Positions 1 to 5,475 of a DNA stretch of 7,227 bases are shown here, piece after piece. How positions within the stretch are numbered: position 1 is the stretch's first letter; the number at the start of each line of letters is the position of its first letter. The DNA is from Oscillospiraceae bacterium (GTDB taxonomy: Bacteria; Bacillota; Clostridia; Oscillospirales; Acutalibacteraceae). The stretch spans positions 1-7,227 of the forward strand of contig CACXFE010000199.1 of the NCBI GenBank assembly GCA_902766855.1, written 5' to 3'. Below the pieces are notes generated by a model, which was not told the origin of the DNA, did not search any database, and saw only the letters and a program-made list of their open reading frames with translations. The translations under genes were made by a program, and so were the position numbers.

Positions 1-755
1 ATCCGTTTTAATCCGTTGCGTGCGGCGCGTTCTTTTTCAAGAATCTGCATGGTTACGATTTTCAGATTGTCGATGGCGTTTTTCTCGGTGATGCCCAGTG
101 TGATCTGGTTGGAAATCTGGAACATGGAAGCGCTTGCTTTTGTTCCTTCACCGTACATCCCGCGCACCGTAAACCCGATTTTCGCCACCGAATCCGTCAG
201 TTGCCTGATCTCCCCGCCGCTGTTCAAAACCGGCAGATGCAGCATCACCGAGGCGCGAAGCCCGGTGCCGAGATTGGTGGGGCATTCGGTTAAAAAACCG
301 ATGCGTTCATCGTAAGCAAAGTGAAGCGAAGCAAAAAGCAAAGAATCCAGTTGTTCCGCCAAATCGTAGGCTTTTTCCAGTTGAAGTCCGCCGAGGATCA
401 CCTGAATCCGCACGTGATCCTCTTCCCCGATCATCACACTGATACTTTCATCGGAGGAAAGGATGATCGCGCGTTCCGCCGGATTCGCGGCAAATTCCGG
501 ACTGATCACATGCCGTTCCACCATGGCGGCGATCTCATTTTGCGGCACATCGCTCATATTGATATATTTCAGCGACTTTGCAAACGGTGTGTTGCTTTCT
601 TCGATCGCTTTTTTGACCTGTGCGTTTAATTCCTTTCGCTGTTGATCGGTCATTCGCGCGGGAAACGGAAGTTTTTCAAGATTGCGCGCTAAACGAATGC
701 GCGTACTGACGGCAATATCATTTTCAGGCGCCGGAACCGTATACCAGTTACTCAT
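1..755 (-). CDS. mcsB: Protein-arginine kinase McsB, N-terminal 251 codons (3' end lies beyond the window)
   Basis: McsB phosphorylates arginine side chains of proteins, including the repressor CtsR, and thereby marks them for the ClpCP protease. The frame is open from ATG at 755 to base 1 and covers 251 residues of a family usually about 350 long. What is present is most of the phosphagen-kinase-like catalytic domain: VSTRIRLARN near residues 16-25, SSDES near 100-104, the GEEDH stretch near 110-114, the active-site segment ECPTNLGTGLRASVMLHLP near 157-175 with Cys158, and RGMYGEGTKA near 198-207. The C-terminal domain is cut off by the window edge, not by a mutation. The start is set by GGAGGA at 764-769. 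The first codons overlap the mcsA stop within ATGAGTAA (748-755), which implies translational coupling. It is transcribed from the ctsR promoter. The assignment is firm. Confidence 0.96.
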   Translation of the reverse strand, partial: MSNWYTVPAPENDIAVSTRIRLARNLEKLPFPARMTDQQRKELNAQVKKAIEESNTPFAKSLKYINMSDVPQNEIAAMVERHVISPEFAANPAERAIILSSDESISVMIGEEDHVRIQVILGGLQLEKAYDLAEQLDSLLFASLHFAYDERIGFLTECPTNLGTGLRASVMLHLPVLNSGGEIRQLTDSVAKIGFTVRGMYGEGTKASASMFQISNQITLGITEKNAIDNLKIVTMQILEKERAARNGLKR

Positions 756-1245
756 CTTTCTTCTCCTCCAATTCCTTGATCTGATCCCGCACGATCGCCG
801 CTTCTTCGTAGCGTTCTTCCCCGACCAGACGGTTGAGTTCCATGCGCAGGGTTTCGATCTTGTTTTTATCGGGCACCGTGGCCAGCGGGGCGCTGTTCGG
901 GATCTTGCCGATGTGCTTTACACTGCCGTGCAATCGCTTTAAATAAGGAAGCAGATCGCTGTAAAATGTTTTATAACATTCCGCACAGCCCGCTTTTCCG
1001 GTTTTGGCGATATCCGCAAAGGTTGCGCCGCATACCGGGCAGCGCCGGGTGTTTTCCGCCAGTTTATTCGGCGAGATACCGTTCAGCATTGAAATCAGCA
1101 GATCGGCAAGGCCGCCGTTCGGCAAATCGCCGTAACCCGCTTCGGCGGCACAGGATGTGCAAAGATCATGCTCAGTCAATACGCCGTTTACAACGGTTTT
1201 GATATGAGTTGTCGCAATATTTTTTCCGCATTTGTCACAGAACAT
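748..1245 (-). CDS. mcsA: McsA, zinc-finger/UVR-domain activator of McsB
   Basis: McsA (165 aa) is the partner and activator of the arginine kinase McsB in the class III heat-shock operon. Four CxxC pairs are visible, at Cys3/6, Cys29/32, Cys69/72 and Cys87/90. This is the usual pattern for two zinc-binding modules that can also sense thiol or metal stress. The C-terminal part, about residues 129-163, is a UVR-type helical hairpin (LRMELNRLVGEERYEEAAI and onward), as in ClpC and UvrB. The start is ATG at 1245, preceded by AGGAGG about eight bases away. That ribosome site overlaps the ctsR stop codon TAG at 1258-1260, so only 12 bases separate the two genes. The stop overlaps the mcsB start. 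No residue expected for the family is missing. Confidence 0.96.
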   Translation of the reverse strand: MFCDKCGKNIATTHIKTVVNGVLTEHDLCTSCAAEAGYGDLPNGGLADLLISMLNGISPNKLAENTRRCPVCGATFADIAKTGKAGCAECYKTFYSDLLPYLKRLHGSVKHIGKIPNSAPLATVPDKNKIETLRMELNRLVGEERYEEAAIVRDQIKELEEKKDE

Positions 1246-1257
1246 AAAACATTCCTC

Positions 1258-1713
1258 CTACTTAATGAGAGTCAATAACATTTGTTTGAGAAGCGAAGCG
1301 CGCAAGGAATCGCGGTATTCCACCGGGACGCACTGCATCACCACACCCGAAAGCGCCGCTGAGATCAGAACAGCCGTTTCCTTATCTATAATGCCCGATT
1401 CAATGCAGTTTTCAATCACAATTCTCGCCGTCATGGCGTCCATTCGGTCGCCGATTGAGTTGATAATGTGCATCAAAGCTGAGGAATGATTCAGCACCAC
1501 CCGGCGAATACGGATGTATCCCCCGCCGCCGCGGCGGCTTTCGATGATATAGCCATGCTCCGGCGTAAAACGGGAAGACAGCACATAATTGATCTGGCTT
1601 GGTACACATCCGATCGAATTGGCAAACTCATTGCGCTGGATCTCGGCGGTGTTCCCTTCCGATTCATTTAGCATCCTGATGATTTCTTGCGTGATCAAAT
1701 CACTCATTCTCAT
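1258..1713 (-). CDS. ctsR: CtsR, transcriptional repressor of class III stress genes
   Basis: CtsR (151 aa) is a dimeric winged-helix repressor that binds heptad direct repeats (RGTCAAA-N3-RGTCAAA type) and is released by heat and by the McsA/McsB kinase system. The DNA-binding part is clear: EFANSIGCVPSQINYVLSSRF at about residues 29-49 is the helix-turn-helix, followed by the tetraglycine wing RGGGGYIRI at about 61-69. The C-terminal half is helical, as expected for the dimerisation/McsB-interaction domain. ATG at 1713 has AGAGGTG just upstream; a second in-frame ATG at 1707 is possible but poorly spaced. It is the first gene of an operon with mcsA and mcsB and is autoregulated through two boxes in its own promoter. 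Length and motifs match the family. Confidence 0.97.
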   Translation of the reverse strand: MRMSDLITQEIIRMLNESEGNTAEIQRNEFANSIGCVPSQINYVLSSRFTPEHGYIIESRRGGGGYIRIRRVVLNHSSALMHIINSIGDRMDAMTARIVIENCIESGIIDKETAVLISAALSGVVMQCVPVEYRDSLRASLLKQMLLTLIK

Positions 1714-1727
1714 GATTTCACACCTCT

Positions 1728-1744
1728 TTTGACCTTTCCTGACT
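1728..1744 (-). promoter_or_regulatory. CtsR box, downstream of the ctsR -10
   Basis: On the minus strand this reads AGTCAGG AAA GGTCAAA: two heptads with a 3-base spacer, the CtsR operator layout. The second heptad is a perfect match to the known consensus RGTCAAA, while the first differs in its last two bases. It lies at and just downstream of the expected ctsR transcription start (about 1741), where a bound dimer would block initiation. On the plus strand it contains TTGACC, which could serve as a -35 for divergent transcription. Confidence 0.85.
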
Positions 1745-1747
1745 TTT

Positions 1748-1775
1748 ATTATACACGAAAGTCAGGAAAAGTCAA
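1748..1775 (-). promoter_or_regulatory. Sigma-A promoter of the ctsR-mcsA-mcsB operon
   Basis: On the minus strand, TTGACT (1770-1775) is followed 16 bases later by a perfect TATAAT (1748-1753). The predicted start is near 1741, giving a leader of roughly 28 bases before the ctsR ATG. The -35 lies inside one CtsR box and the start point inside another, so repression by CtsR should be strong and the basal promoter strong when free. Confidence 0.9.
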
Positions 1776-1776
1776 G
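1760..1776 (+). promoter_or_regulatory. CtsR box overlapping the ctsR -35
   Basis: The plus strand reads AGTCAGG AAA AGTCAAG, a heptad repeat with 3-base spacing. Its complement supplies the TTGACT -35 of the ctsR promoter. It is nearly the same sequence as the box in the groES promoter and is inverted relative to the second ctsR box at 1728-1744. Confidence 0.85.
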
Positions 1777-1811
1777 TATAAAATTTATTTTTTTTAAAAT
1801 TTCTTTCGGTA

Positions 1812-1839
1812 ACACAAATTTCCCGGCGTGCATAGTATG
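1812..1839 (+). promoter_or_regulatory. Possible mother-cell (sigma-K/E-like) promoter of the Cys-rich peptide gene
   Basis: AC at 1812-1813 is followed after 17 bases by CATAGTATG (1831-1839). The sigma-K pattern is AC-N16/17-CATANNNTA, so the match fails only at the last base. A start near 1845 would leave a short leader ahead of the ribosome site at 1855-1860, which is well placed. This is a weak consensus call; a sigma-A promoter further upstream at 1729-1755 is an alternative. Confidence 0.3.
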
Positions 1840-1868
1840 GGGTGAAGACAAAAAAGGAGGTCTTTACT

Positions 1869-1997
1869 ATGTGTAATAATTCTTTTGGCGGTAACAGTTG
1901 TACTTGGATTCTCTTGCTTGTTTTGGTACTCGTTTGCTGTGGTTGCTTAGGCAACAATAACAACGGCTGCGACGGCAACTGCGGATGCGGCTGCTGA
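1869..1997 (+). CDS. Small Cys/Gly/Asn-rich hydrophobic peptide, 42 aa
   Basis: ATG at 1869 has an excellent ribosome site (AGGAGG, 1855-1860, eight bases away), and the frame runs to TGA at 1995-1997. The peptide begins MCNNSFGGNSC, has one hydrophobic segment at about residues 12-28 (TWILLLVLVLVCCGCLG), and ends in an Asn/Gly/Cys tail, NNNNGCDGNCGCGC. Nine of 42 residues are cysteine (2, 11, 23, 24, 26, 34, 38, 40, 42). The single membrane segment and the cysteine clusters suggest a membrane-bound, perhaps cross-linked or metal-binding, peptide. Tiny peptides of this general character (YjcZ-like and others) are common in spore formers, but I cannot name a family. The strong ribosome site and dedicated terminator argue that it is real. 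It diverges from ctsR and may share its control region. Confidence 0.82.
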   Translation: MCNNSFGGNSCTWILLLVLVLVCCGCLGNNNNGCDGNCGCGC

Positions 1998-2042
1998 TCC
2001 GGTAAAATTCCGAACATTTTTTCCCATTTTCCCAACGAACGA

Positions 2043-2080
2043 AACATCCCGCCGGGTACCCCGGCGGGATGTTGTTTTTT
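2043..2080 (+). terminator. Rho-independent terminator of the Cys-rich peptide gene
   Basis: A perfect 14-bp stem, AACATCCCGCCGGG (2043-2056) with its complement (2060-2073) and a 3-base loop, is followed by GTTTTTT. It ends plus-strand transcription from the small gene. On the minus strand the stem also lies just past the epimerase stop (2098), but there it is followed only by a weak T run, so it may stop that transcript less well. Confidence 0.93.
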
Positions 2081-2097
2081 ATCAAAAAATTCAGTTT

Positions 2098-3198
2098 TTA
2101 AGGTTTTTCTTTCTCTAAAACATCGGCAATTCTGCGGCAGGCAAATCCGTCGCCGTAGGGGTTGCTTGCATGCGCCATGGCGAGATAGGCCTCCTCGTCC
2201 TCTAACAACCGTTTAAAATTCTCATAGATCGTCTGTTCGTCGGTGCCAACCAATTTCAGCGTTCCCGCTTTGATGCCTTCGGGGCGCTCGGTGGTATTTC
2301 GCATCACAAGAACCGGTTTCCCGAGCGAAGGGGCTTCTTCCTGGATGCCGCCGCTGTCGGTCAGGATCATAAAACTGCGCGCCATATAATTATGAAAATC
2401 CAGTACATCCAACGGTTCAATCATGCGAATGCGATCACAGGAGCGCAGTTCCTCATCCGCCGCTTTTCGCACAGCCGGATTCATATGGATCGGATAAATC
2501 GCCTTCACATCCCGATGTTCTTCTATGATCCGCCGGATTGCACGGAACATCTGGTGCATCGGCTCGCCCAAATTTTCCCGCCGATGGGCGGTAATCAAGA
2601 TTAACCGACACCCCTTCGCCCAATCAAGATCGGCGGAGGAATAAGAATTTTTTACCGTGGTTTTTAAAGCGTCGATCGCGGTGTTGCCGGTTACATATAT
2701 ATGCTCCGGTTTCTTCCCTTCCCGCAAAAGATTTTCTTTTGATAAGGCGGTTGGAGCAAAATGATACCGCGCGATAATGCCGACCGCTTGGCGGTTAAAC
2801 TCTTCGGGATACGGGCTATCCAAATTATAAGTGCGCAGGCCCGCTTCCACATGCCCCACGGGAATGTGCAAATAAAAGCACGCCAAGGCGGTAACAAATG
2901 TGGTGGAGGTATCGCCGTGTACCAAAACCACATCGGGCTTTACGGTTTCCAGCACCGTTTTGATTTTTTCAAGAATCCCCGCCGTAATGTCAAACAATGT
3001 TTGCTGTTCCTTCATGATCGACAGATCATAATCCGGCACCACCGAAAAAGCGTCTAAAACCTGATCCAGCATTTGGCGGTGCTGCCCCGTCACACAAACC
3101 AGGGTGCGAAGCCCGGTGCGGCTTTTCAGTTCGTTCACCAAAGGGCACATCTTAATTGCTTCCGGCCTTGTGCCGAAAACAAGCATGATCGTTTTCAT
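2098..3198 (-). CDS. wecB: UDP-N-acetylglucosamine 2-epimerase, non-hydrolysing
   Basis: This cytoplasmic enzyme (MnaA/WecB family) interconverts UDP-GlcNAc and UDP-ManNAc, the ManNAc donor for teichoic-acid linkage units and other surface polysaccharides. At 366 aa it is close to the usual 370-380. Visible family motifs in order: FGTRPEAIKM (8-17), TGQHRQMLDQVL (37-48), VHGDTSTT (93-100), GHVEAGLRT (115-123), SPYPEEFNR (128-136), VTGNTAIDAL (169-178), TAHRREN (203-209), YPIHMNP (235-241), TDSGGIQEEAPSLGKPVLV (280-298) and NTTERPE (301-307). The conserved acidic and His residues of the family (Asp96, Glu118, His205) are all present, so it should be active. ATG at 3198 has GGAGAA upstream and its own promoter. 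It has no operon partner here and stands between two CtsR-controlled units without a CtsR box of its own. Confidence 0.94.
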   Translation of the reverse strand: MKTIMLVFGTRPEAIKMCPLVNELKSRTGLRTLVCVTGQHRQMLDQVLDAFSVVPDYDLSIMKEQQTLFDITAGILEKIKTVLETVKPDVVLVHGDTSTTFVTALACFYLHIPVGHVEAGLRTYNLDSPYPEEFNRQAVGIIARYHFAPTALSKENLLREGKKPEHIYVTGNTAIDALKTTVKNSYSSADLDWAKGCRLILITAHRRENLGEPMHQMFRAIRRIIEEHRDVKAIYPIHMNPAVRKAADEELRSCDRIRMIEPLDVLDFHNYMARSFMILTDSGGIQEEAPSLGKPVLVMRNTTERPEGIKAGTLKLVGTDEQTIYENFKRLLEDEEAYLAMAHASNPYGDGFACRRIADVLEKEKP

Positions 3199-3233
3199 AA
3201 GGTTCTCCGTTTCATTTAAAAACTCATATTCAC

Positions 3234-3262
3234 ATTATATCATTACTTTCAAAATTTTGCAA
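3234..3262 (-). promoter_or_regulatory. Sigma-A promoter of the epimerase gene
   Basis: On the minus strand TTGCAA (3257-3262) is followed after 17 bases by a perfect TATAAT (3234-3239). The expected start is near 3227, about 29 bases before the ATG. No CtsR box overlaps it, so it probably gives steady housekeeping expression. Confidence 0.82.
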
Positions 3263-3339
3263 GTATCAGCCTCGATTTCCCTTTCTGATCGCACTTTTTG
3301 CATAAAATATGAAAAATATTTTAAATTTTTGTTCCCCCT

Positions 3340-3356
3340 CTTGACTTTTCCTGATT
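3340..3356 (-). promoter_or_regulatory. CtsR box over the groE -35
   Basis: On the minus strand this reads AATCAGG AAA AGTCAAG, nearly the same as the box over the ctsR -35 (one base differs in 17). The promoter-sense strand shares the 15-base block CTTGACTTTTCCTGA with the ctsR promoter. The position over the -35 predicts repression of groESL by CtsR. Confidence 0.82.
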
Positions 3357-3368
3357 TTAGGATAAAAT
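3341..3368 (+). promoter_or_regulatory. Sigma-A promoter of groES-groEL
   Basis: TTGACT (3341-3346) and TAAAAT (3363-3368) are separated by 16 bases, with the expected start near 3375. An A/T-rich tract upstream (3301-3330) could act as an UP element. The only repressor site recognised is the overlapping CtsR box; no TTAGCACTC/GAGTGCTAA (CIRCE) sequence is present between here and the groES start. Confidence 0.87.
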
Positions 3369-3380
3369 GGTGTATGTACG

Positions 3381-3404
3381 GGAATAAAGATTTGTCTTTA
3401 TTCC
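3381..3404 (+). promoter_or_regulatory. Perfect inverted repeat / hairpin in the groES leader
   Basis: GGAATAAAGA (3381-3390) and its exact complement TCTTTATTCC (3395-3404) flank a TTTG loop. It starts only a few bases after the predicted transcription start and ends about 14 bases before the groES ribosome site (GGAGG, 3419-3423). There is no T tract, so it is not a terminator. It occupies the place where CIRCE sits in many Firmicutes but has a different sequence. It may be a 5' mRNA stabiliser, an operator for another factor, or a temperature-sensitive fold; its role is not shown by sequence alone. Confidence 0.75.
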
Positions 3405-3430
3405 GATCATTTCATTTTGGAGGGACTATT

Positions 3431-3715
3431 ATGAACATCAAACCTTTGGCTGACAATGTCGTCATTCGGGCGACAGAGGCGGAGGAAACCACCAAAAGCG
3501 GCATCGTGCTGACATCGGCCGCTAAGGAAAAGCCGCAGATCGCGGTTGTGGTTGCCGTGGGACCGGGCGGTACGGTTGACGGAAAAGAAGTTAAAATGAC
3601 CGTTGCCGCAGGCGATAAAGTCATCGCCGCTAAATACGCGGGAACCGATATTAAGATCGACGGTGAAGAGTATACCATTCTTCATCAGTCCGATATTTTA
3701 GCGATCGTGGAATAA
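3431..3715 (+). CDS. groES: Co-chaperonin GroES (Hsp10)
   Basis: GroES forms the heptameric lid that closes the GroEL folding chamber. The protein is 94 aa, the standard length. It begins MNIKPLADNVVIR and carries the mobile loop at about residues 16-36 with the GroEL-contacting GIVL at 24-27. The conserved core VGPGG (43-47) and the end ILHQSDILAIVE are also seen. The start at 3431 is chosen because of the ribosome site GGAGG at 3419-3423; the frame stays open further upstream to 3104 but that region holds the promoter and no family sequence. groEL follows after 16 bases. Transcription is from the CtsR-box promoter. Confidence 0.98.
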   Translation: MNIKPLADNVVIRATEAEETTKSGIVLTSAAKEKPQIAVVVAVGPGGTVDGKEVKMTVAAGDKVIAAKYAGTDIKIDGEEYTILHQSDILAIVE

Positions 3716-3731
3716 CAGGAGGGTATAGATC

Positions 3732-5372
3732 ATGGCAAAGAACATTATTTTCGGCGAGGAAGCGCGCAAATCGCTTCAAATAGGCGTAGATAAACTGGCA
3801 AACGCCGTTAAAGTAACATTAGGCCCGAAAGGCAGAAATGTTGTGTTGGATAAAAAATACGGCTCTCCCCTCATCACCAACGACGGGGTGACCATTGCCA
3901 AAGAAATCGAATTGGAAGATCCGTTTGAAAACATGGGTGCGCAGCTTGTCAAAGAGGTATCGGTAAAAACCAATGACGCCGCGGGCGACGGTACCACCAC
4001 CGCTACTGTTTTGGCACAGGCTTTGATCAACGAAGGCATGAAAAACATTGCCGCGGGCGCCAACCCCATGGTAGTAAAAAAAGGAATCAAAACCGCTGTG
4101 GATACCGCGATCAAAACCGTAGTAAGCAACTCCAAAAAAGTCAGCGGCAGTGATGATATTGCCCGCGTTGCCACCGTATCATCCGGCGATGAAGTAATCG
4201 GGAAACTGATTGCAGAAGCCATGGGCAAAGTCACGGCGGACGGCGTTATCACCGTGGAAGAATCCAAAACCGCCGAAACCTATTCCGAAGTTGTGGAAGG
4301 CATGCAGTTTGATCGCGGCTATATCACCCCTTATATGGTGACCGATTCCGACAAAATGGAAGCCGTGATCGACGATGCGCTTATTCTGATCACCGATAAA
4401 AAGATTTCCAATATTCAAGAGATCCTGCCTTTGTTGGAGCAAATTGTGCAGGCCGGCAAAAAGTTGCTGATCATTGCCGAGGATATTGAAGGCGAAGCCC
4501 TCTCTACCCTGATCGTGAACAAACTGCGCGGCACCTTTACCTGCGTGGCGGTAAAAGCCCCGGGCTTTGGGGATCGCCGCAAAGAAATGCTCCGCGACAT
4601 CGCGATCCTGACCGGCGGCGAAGTGATTTCCGAAGAATTGGGCCTTGAATTGAAAGACACCACGATGGATCAACTCGGAAAAGCGCGCCAGGTTAAAGTT
4701 ACCAAGGAGAACACCATTATCGTGGACGGTGCGGGTGATTCTTCTGCAATTAAAGATCGAGTGGCGCAGATCCGCAACGAACTGGCTGTCACCACTTCTG
4801 ATTTTGATAAGGAAAAATTGCAGGAACGCCTTGCTAAATTGGCCGGCGGCGTAGCCGTGATCAAAGTCGGTGCGGCAACCGAAATTGAAATGAAAGATAA
4901 GAAGTTGCGCATTGAAGACGCACTTTCCGCCACCAAAGCGGCTGTGGAAGAAGGCATTGTGGCCGGCGGCGGCGTTGCGTTGATCAACGCGATCCCCTCT
5001 GTCAAAGCCCTGCTGGATACCACCGAAGGCGATGAGAAGACCGGCGTCAACATCGTGTTGAAATCGCTGGAATCTCCGATCCGCCAGATCGCGTTCAACT
5101 CCGGCCTGGAAGGCTCTGTTATCATTGATAAGATCATGGCAAGCGGTAAGACCAATTACGGGTTTGACGCTTATCGTGAAGTTTACACCGATATGATCGA
5201 AGCCGGTATCGTGGATCCTACCAAAGTGACGCGTTACGCACTTGAAAACGCCGCTTCCGTAGCCGCCATGGTATTGACCACCGAAAGCCTTGTTGCCGAG
5301 AAGAAGGAAGACGCCGCTGCCGCCAACGCGGCCGCCGCTGCCGCCGCGGCACAAGCGGGCGGGATGTATTGA
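3732..5372 (+). CDS. groEL: Chaperonin GroEL (Hsp60)
   Basis: GroEL is the ATP-driven double-ring folding chamber of the cytosol. The protein has 546 residues, the normal length. ATP-site elements are intact: TLGPKGRNVVLD (29-40), NDGVT (50-54) with Asp51, and NDAAGDGTTTATVL (81-94) with Asp86. Asp396 in IEDALSATKAAVEEG matches the catalytic Asp398 of E. coli, and the family signature AAVEEGIVAGGG lies at about 403-414. The apical domain and hinges are complete. The ribosome site AGGAGG (3717-3722) sets the start. One odd point is the C-terminal tail: instead of GGM repeats it has a run of alanines broken by one Asn and one Gln, ending in GGMY. It is the last gene of the groESL operon and ends at a strong terminator. 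Confidence 0.98.
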   Translation: MAKNIIFGEEARKSLQIGVDKLANAVKVTLGPKGRNVVLDKKYGSPLITNDGVTIAKEIELEDPFENMGAQLVKEVSVKTNDAAGDGTTTATVLAQALINEGMKNIAAGANPMVVKKGIKTAVDTAIKTVVSNSKKVSGSDDIARVATVSSGDEVIGKLIAEAMGKVTADGVITVEESKTAETYSEVVEGMQFDRGYITPYMVTDSDKMEAVIDDALILITDKKISNIQEILPLLEQIVQAGKKLLIIAEDIEGEALSTLIVNKLRGTFTCVAVKAPGFGDRRKEMLRDIAILTGGEVISEELGLELKDTTMDQLGKARQVKVTKENTIIVDGAGDSSAIKDRVAQIRNELAVTTSDFDKEKLQERLAKLAGGVAVIKVGAATEIEMKDKKLRIEDALSATKAAVEEGIVAGGGVALINAIPSVKALLDTTEGDEKTGVNIVLKSLESPIRQIAFNSGLEGSVIIDKIMASGKTNYGFDAYREVYTDMIEAGIVDPTKVTRYALENAASVAAMVLTTESLVAEKKEDAAAANAAAAAAAAQAGGMY

Positions 5373-5392
5373 TCCGCTTTTATTCTAAACCG

Positions 5393-5431
5393 CACGGCGG
5401 GAAACCTTTTGGTTTCCCGCCGTGTTTTTTT
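5393..5431 (+). terminator. Rho-independent terminator of groES-groEL
   Basis: A perfect 14-bp stem, CACGGCGGGAAACC (5393-5406) with its complement (5411-5424) and a TTTT loop, is followed by seven T residues (5425-5431). It starts about 20 bases after the groEL stop. Confidence 0.96.
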
Positions 5432-5433
5432 GC

Positions 5434-5470
5434 AAATAAAAAAGCGGCGCTTCCGTTTGGGAAACGCCGC
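5434..5470 (-). terminator. Rho-independent terminator of the UPF0371 gene
   Basis: On the minus strand an 11-bp stem (5460-5470 pairing with 5444-5454, one G-U pair in the RNA) with a 5-base loop is followed by TTTTTTATTT (5443-5434). It begins 6 bases beyond the stop codon at 5476-5478. It stands tail-to-tail, two bases from the groEL terminator, which insulates the two convergent units. Confidence 0.93.
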
Positions 5471-5475
5471 GGCGA

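Noticed and set aside
1772..2047. 91-residue minus-strand frame, Pro/Gln-rich, opposite the Cys-rich peptide
   Set aside because: It is antisense to the small gene, runs into the ctsR promoter region, and has no recognisable ribosome site or domain.
3298..3326. Second groE promoter, TTGCAT-N17-TTAAAT
   Set aside because: It is plausible by spacing but lies in a very A/T-rich tract where such matches are expected by chance; the promoter at 3341-3368 is better.
3104..3430. Upstream in-frame extension of groES to give a 203-residue protein
   Set aside because: The added part covers the wecB start, both promoters and the leader hairpin, has no GroES-like sequence, and a strong ribosome site sits at the family start (3431).
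4179..5354. 391-residue open frame antisense to groEL
   Set aside because: It lies wholly opposite groEL, has no ribosome site or family resemblance, and is explained by groEL codon use. The same applies to other antisense frames in groEL, wecB, mcsA and UPF0371.
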